From: Flavobacterium johnsoniae
GTDB lineage: Bacteria; Bacteroidota; Bacteroidia; Flavobacteriales; Flavobacteriaceae
Direction: 5' to 3'
Assembly: GCF_030388325.1 (NCBI RefSeq)
Contig: NZ_CP103794.1
Coordinates: 4,588,001 to 4,652,000 of the forward strand
DNA length: 64,000 nucleotides
This document shows, piece by piece, positions 60,648 to 64,000 of this stretch. Made by a program: the position numbers and the translations under genes. The notes under the pieces are model-generated. The model did no database searches, was not told the DNA's origin, and saw nothing but the letters and a program-made list of their open reading frames with translations. Positions within the stretch are counted from its first letter, which is position 1; each line of letters starts with the position of its first letter.

Positions 60648-61382
60648 GTGAGATATTTTATTCAATTTGCTTATAACGGAACACATTATCATGGCTGGCA
60701 AATACAGCCAAATGCCTCTTCAGTTCAAGAAACTTTAAACAAAGCTTTTTCGGTTTTATTAAATGAACCTATCAGCATTATGGGTGCTGGAAGAACTGAC
60801 ACAGGCGTTCATGCGAGTGAAATGTTTGGGCATTTTGATACAGAGAAGACTTTGGATATTCCGGTTCTGGTTCATAAACTGAATTCTTACTTACCAAAAG
60901 ATATTGCCATTTTTGACATTATCCTTGTTCATGATGACGCGCATTGCCGATTTGATGCAACCAAAAGAACGTATGAATATCATATTAATACAATTAAGAA
61001 TCCGTTTTTACAGGAATTGAGCTGGTATGTAACTCAAAAATTAGATGTTAATTTAATGAATGAAGCAGCACAATTATTATTAAAACATACCGATTTTCAG
61101 TGTTTTTCGAAAGTCAATACCGATGTAAATACTTTTGATTGCACGATTTTTGAGGCATTTTGGAAACAAGAAAAAGGAAAACTAATTTTTACTATTTCGG
61201 CAAATCGTTTTTTAAGAAATATGGTTCGCGCAATTGTAGGAACTTTGATTAATATAGGTTTACACAAAATTACATTGGAAGATTTTGAAAATATAATTGC
61301 CAGTAAAAGCAGAGAAAAAGCTGGTTTTTCGGTTCCAGCACATGGTTTATATTTAACCAATATTTATTACGATTATTTATAA
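60648..61382 (+). CDS. truA: tRNA pseudouridine(38-40) synthase
   Basis: TruA makes pseudouridine in the anticodon arm of tRNAs. The 244-residue protein starts at a GTG (60648) with RYFIQFAYNGTHYHGWQIQP, the normal N-terminus, and has the catalytic Asp in MGAGRTDTGVHASEMFGHFD, plus KRTYEYHI and FLRNMVRAIVGTLINIG. No earlier ATG in frame gives a better start, so GTG is accepted. Confidence 0.93.
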   Translation: MRYFIQFAYNGTHYHGWQIQPNASSVQETLNKAFSVLLNEPISIMGAGRTDTGVHASEMFGHFDTEKTLDIPVLVHKLNSYLPKDIAIFDIILVHDDAHCRFDATKRTYEYHINTIKNPFLQELSWYVTQKLDVNLMNEAAQLLLKHTDFQCFSKVNTDVNTFDCTIFEAFWKQEKGKLIFTISANRFLRNMVRAIVGTLINIGLHKITLEDFENIIASKSREKAGFSVPAHGLYLTNIYYDYL

Positions 61383-61392
61383 TAAGCTGTAA

Positions 61393-61471
61393 GCTTTAAG
61401 CAATAGGCTTTAGGCTTATTTCTTAAAGCTTATTGCTAATAGCTTACGGCCTAAAGCCTATTGCTTAAAGC
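61393..61471. repeat. perfect 23-bp inverted repeat before the ABC transporter gene
   Basis: The arm at 61393-61415 (GCTTTAAGCAATAGGCTTTA...) is perfectly complemented by 61449-61471. The spacer repeats AAGCTTATTGC words. It sits 10 bases before the next ATG. Confidence 0.88.
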
Positions 61472-61481
61472 ATAAAAAAAA

Positions 61482-63236
61482 ATGAAAGCAAAAGCATTCG
61501 ACACAGGATTATTCAAAAGAATTTTAAAATATACTAAGCCTTATAAATGGCGTTACTACGGTGTAATTATTTTTGCCGTTTCGCTCTCTATTTTCGCCGC
61601 CCTTCGTCCTTATTTACTTAAAGAAACTGTCGATGGCTACATCAAAACTCATGACAAAATGGGATTATTGATGTATATTATTTTGATGGGTGTAGTTTTA
61701 TTGATGGAAGTTTTCTCTCAATTTTACTTTGTTTATTGGGCAAACTGGCTTGGTCAAGATATTGTAAAAGATATTAGAACAAAACTTTTCAAGCATATTC
61801 TAAGTTTTAGAATGAAGTATTTTGATCTAGTTCCGGTTGGACAACTGGTAACAAGAGCCGTTTCTGACATTGAATCGATTGCGCGTATTTTTAGCCAAGG
61901 ATTATTTATGATTATAAGTGATTTGATGAAAATGTTTGTGGTCTTGATTTTTATGTTTTACATGAACTGGAAACTGACTTGGATTGTTGTAATCGCCATG
62001 CCAATTTTGGTTTATATTACACGAATTTTTCAGCGTAAAATGCAAGTTGCTTTTGAAGAAGTAAGAACGCAAATTGCCAATATGAATTCTTTTGTGCAGG
62101 AACGTGTGACGGGAATGAAAATCGTACAGCTTTTTAACCGCGAAAAAATTGAAGCCGAAAACTTTAAAGATATCAACAACAAACATAGAGTCGCTTGGAT
62201 TAAAACTATTCTTTACAACTCAATCTTTTTCCCGATTGCCGATATTATTTCGTCTATTACTTTAGGCTTGGTTGTTGTTTACGGCGGTTTTAGAATTTTA
62301 AACGGAGATCATTTTACGACTTTTGGAGATTTATTTTCGTATACGATGTTTATTGGAATGTTGTTTAATCCATTACGTCAAATTGCAGATAAATTTAACG
62401 AGATGCAATTGGGAATGATTGCCGCCAATCGTGTTTTTGATATTATCGACACACAAGATCATATTCAGGATACTGGAAAAATTGAAGCGCCAGTTTTTAA
62501 CGGAAGTATCGAATTTAAAGGTGTACGTTTTAGTTATATTCCCGAAGAAGAAGTTATTAAAGGAATTGACTTATCGGTTTCAGCTGGACAAACTATTGCA
62601 ATTGTAGGTTCGACAGGTGCAGGAAAATCGACTATTATAAATCTTTTGAATCGTTTTTACGAAATCAACGGCGGAACAATTTCTATTGATGGTGAAAATA
62701 TCGAAAACTACACTTTGGCTTCTTTAAGAAAACAGATTGCTGTGGTTTTGCAAGATGTATTTTTATTTGCCGATACGATTTACAATAACATCACTTTGCA
62801 TAATCCAGAAATTACGAGAGAAAAAGTAATTGATGCAGCAAAGAAAATCGGTGTCCATAATTTCATTATGAATCTGCCGAATAACTATGATTTTGACGTA
62901 AAAGAACGCGGCGTTATGCTTTCGTCTGGACAAAGACAATTGATTGCTTTTTTACGTTCTTATGTGAGTAATCCAAGTATTTTAATTTTGGATGAAGCAA
63001 CTTCTTCTATCGATACGTATTCTGAAGAAATGATTCAGCGTGCAACAGAAACAATTACAAAAGGTAGAACTTCTATAATTATAGCGCACAGACTTGCAAC
63101 AATTGTAAATGCAGATAAGATTGTAGTTATGGATAAAGGTTTGATTGTTGAACAAGGAACGCATCAGGAATTGCTGCAAAAAACTGATGGCTATTATAAA
63201 AATTTATATGACTCTCAATTTTCAGTAGCTAATTAG
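61482..63236 (+). CDS. ABC transporter, fused permease and ATPase (exporter type)
   Basis: The 584-residue half transporter has six membrane helices in residues 1-320, with the coupling-helix region QERVTGMKIVQLFNRE, followed by an ATPase domain: Walker A VGSTGAGKSTI near 380, VVLQDVFLFADT (Q-loop), LSSGQRQLIAFLR (a near-canonical signature, SSGQ), Walker B ILILDEATSSID and AHRLATIV (H-loop). It works as a dimer exporting lipids, peptides or drugs, of the MsbA/MdlB type. Substrate unknown. Confidence 0.92.
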   Translation: MKAKAFDTGLFKRILKYTKPYKWRYYGVIIFAVSLSIFAALRPYLLKETVDGYIKTHDKMGLLMYIILMGVVLLMEVFSQFYFVYWANWLGQDIVKDIRTKLFKHILSFRMKYFDLVPVGQLVTRAVSDIESIARIFSQGLFMIISDLMKMFVVLIFMFYMNWKLTWIVVIAMPILVYITRIFQRKMQVAFEEVRTQIANMNSFVQERVTGMKIVQLFNREKIEAENFKDINNKHRVAWIKTILYNSIFFPIADIISSITLGLVVVYGGFRILNGDHFTTFGDLFSYTMFIGMLFNPLRQIADKFNEMQLGMIAANRVFDIIDTQDHIQDTGKIEAPVFNGSIEFKGVRFSYIPEEEVIKGIDLSVSAGQTIAIVGSTGAGKSTIINLLNRFYEINGGTISIDGENIENYTLASLRKQIAVVLQDVFLFADTIYNNITLHNPEITREKVIDAAKKIGVHNFIMNLPNNYDFDVKERGVMLSSGQRQLIAFLRSYVSNPSILILDEATSSIDTYSEEMIQRATETITKGRTSIIIAHRLATIVNADKIVVMDKGLIVEQGTHQELLQKTDGYYKNLYDSQFSVAN

Positions 63237-63450
63237 TCATTAAAACTTAAGTTGATCAATAAAATAATGCTAATTTAATCTAAAATTCGCGTTTAGTTCA
63301 AAATTAAAAAACTGCATATTTCACAATTTGTGATTTAAAATCCGACTAAAAACTGTCAAAATGATTTCAAAACGTTAAAATAGCGTTATAGAAATCATAA
63401 AATTGACATTTCAGTATCAAGTAGATAGCTTACATTTTTGGTTTATTATT

Positions 63451-63458
63451 TATCTTTG
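63451..63458 (+). promoter_or_regulatory. -7 box of the last gene
   Basis: TATCTTTG fits TAnnTTTG, 28 bases before the ATG at 63487. The rest of the 63237-63450 gap shows no gene or strong hairpin. Confidence 0.55.
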
Positions 63459-63486
63459 AGAGTATAGAAATCAAATGTAAAAGAAA

Positions 63487-64000
63487 ATGCCACAAAACCG
63501 ATTTTACCCAAACGAACAATTTAAAGAAATAGAAATAAACGCCTCATTACAATTAAAATATGCCATTTCAAACAGAGGAAGATTAATAAGTTTTACCGAC
63601 GAAATTGAAAATGGCCGAATACTAAAAGGTGGCTTAAGCGACGGATATCCAACTTTCCGTTTTAAGGTTAAGAAAGACGACAAAATCGTTAATAAATACC
63701 TCTTCTTATATAAATTAGTTGCTCAATATTTTATTCCAAAAGATTCCGAAGATCAAACTTATGTATTGCATCTGGATTATAATAGAAGTAATGATGACAT
63801 CAGTAATTTACGCTGGGCGACCAAACAAGAAATGATGGCGCACAGCCGAAAAAGCCCACGCGTTATTCAGGCGAAAAAGAATCTTATAGAACATAATCTA
63901 AAAGCCGACGGAAGAAAATTAACAACCACAAAAGTGATGTTAATTAAAAAAATCTTAGCAAGACCTGAACAAAAAACGCGTCTAAAAATGATTGCCAAAC
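63487..64000 (+). CDS. NUMOD4/HNH-like protein, 5' part (runs off the window)
   Basis: An open frame of 171 codons continues past the window end. Residues about 20-55 (LKYAISNRGRLISF, then LKGGLSDGYPTFRF) resemble a NUMOD4-type DNA-binding motif, and the central part (LHLDYNRSNDDISNLRWATK) resembles the HNH-associated segment of intron-type homing endonucleases. The usual HNH His pair is only partly visible, so it may be a DNA-binding relative, with a lysine-rich C-terminal part that suggests a helix-turn-helix. It is monocistronic with its own -7 box. Not recognised beyond this. Confidence 0.6.
   Translation, partial: MPQNRFYPNEQFKEIEINASLQLKYAISNRGRLISFTDEIENGRILKGGLSDGYPTFRFKVKKDDKIVNKYLFLYKLVAQYFIPKDSEDQTYVLHLDYNRSNDDISNLRWATKQEMMAHSRKSPRVIQAKKNLIEHNLKADGRKLTTTKVMLIKKILARPEQKTRLKMIAK

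Noticed and set aside
60411..60701. A 96-codon minus-strand frame upstream of truA
   Set aside because: It consists of inverted-repeat sequence and overlaps the start of truA; the translation has no protein-like pattern.

Overview
The window is A+T-rich and reads as chromosome of a Bacteroidota bacterium, most likely a Flavobacterium. The evidence is a SusC/SusD pair, the Bacteroidota -7 promoter box TAnnTTTG in front of many genes, weak Shine-Dalgarno signals, DUF4293, DUF3667 and DUF4202 genes, a long Asn-rich Rho, and many perfect intergenic inverted repeats. No tRNA, rRNA, CRISPR array, transposase or phage gene was recognised.

Region 1 (1-34.2 kb) is a large nitrate/nitrite assimilation locus. 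It holds nirB and nirD (siroheme nitrite reductase), a DUF4202 gene, a NarX-like PilJ-PAS histidine kinase and a NarL-like response regulator. These are followed by a nitrate/nitrite transporter (narK-like), an outer-membrane porin, and an FNR-like regulator divergent from a 1171-residue nitrate reductase fused to an FAD reductase and a BFD iron-sulfur domain. Next come a rubredoxin-tailed nitrite-reductase-like protein and a complete minus-strand molybdenum cofactor operon (moeA, mobA, cobA, moaD, a moeB-rhodanese, an LprI-like gene, moaE, a moaC-moaB fusion, moaA). A second minus-strand operon holds two more NarK-type transporters, a NarI-like cytochrome b, a second Nas/Nap-type nitrate reductase, a four-cluster ferredoxin, a Tat-type Rieske protein and a small membrane protein. 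Two promoter motifs tie the locus together. TAAGTA-N4-TACTTAT overlaps the -7 box of nirB, moeA and (one mismatch) narK, and lies just upstream of the -7 box of nas. TATGA-N6-TCATA sits at exactly the same distance from the -7 box of the porin gene and of the second-operon transporter gene.

Region 2 (34.8-50.7 kb) is a sulfate-ester utilisation island: susC, susD, two tandem arylsulfatases, a 39-residue membrane peptide, a sterol-desaturase-family hydroxylase, an exported rhodanese-like/thioredoxin protein, a third sulfatase, a YeiH-type transporter and a fourth sulfatase. A ten-codon reading frame, Met-Lys-Thr-Met-Gln-Thr-Cys-Cys-Cys-Lys, stands in the susC leader immediately before a perfect 10-bp hairpin. 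This looks like a cysteine-sensing attenuator controlling organosulfur scavenging, and is the most striking candidate for an undescribed system here.

Region 3 (50.7-64 kb) is mostly housekeeping: rocD with a divergent Lrp-type regulator, a dienelactone hydrolase, DUF3667, an M28 peptidase, rho, DUF4293, a second NarL-type two-component pair, a metallophosphoesterase, truA, an ABC exporter and the beginning of a NUMOD4/HNH-like gene. The first 218 bases carry the end of a DUF2130-like gene that appears frameshifted.
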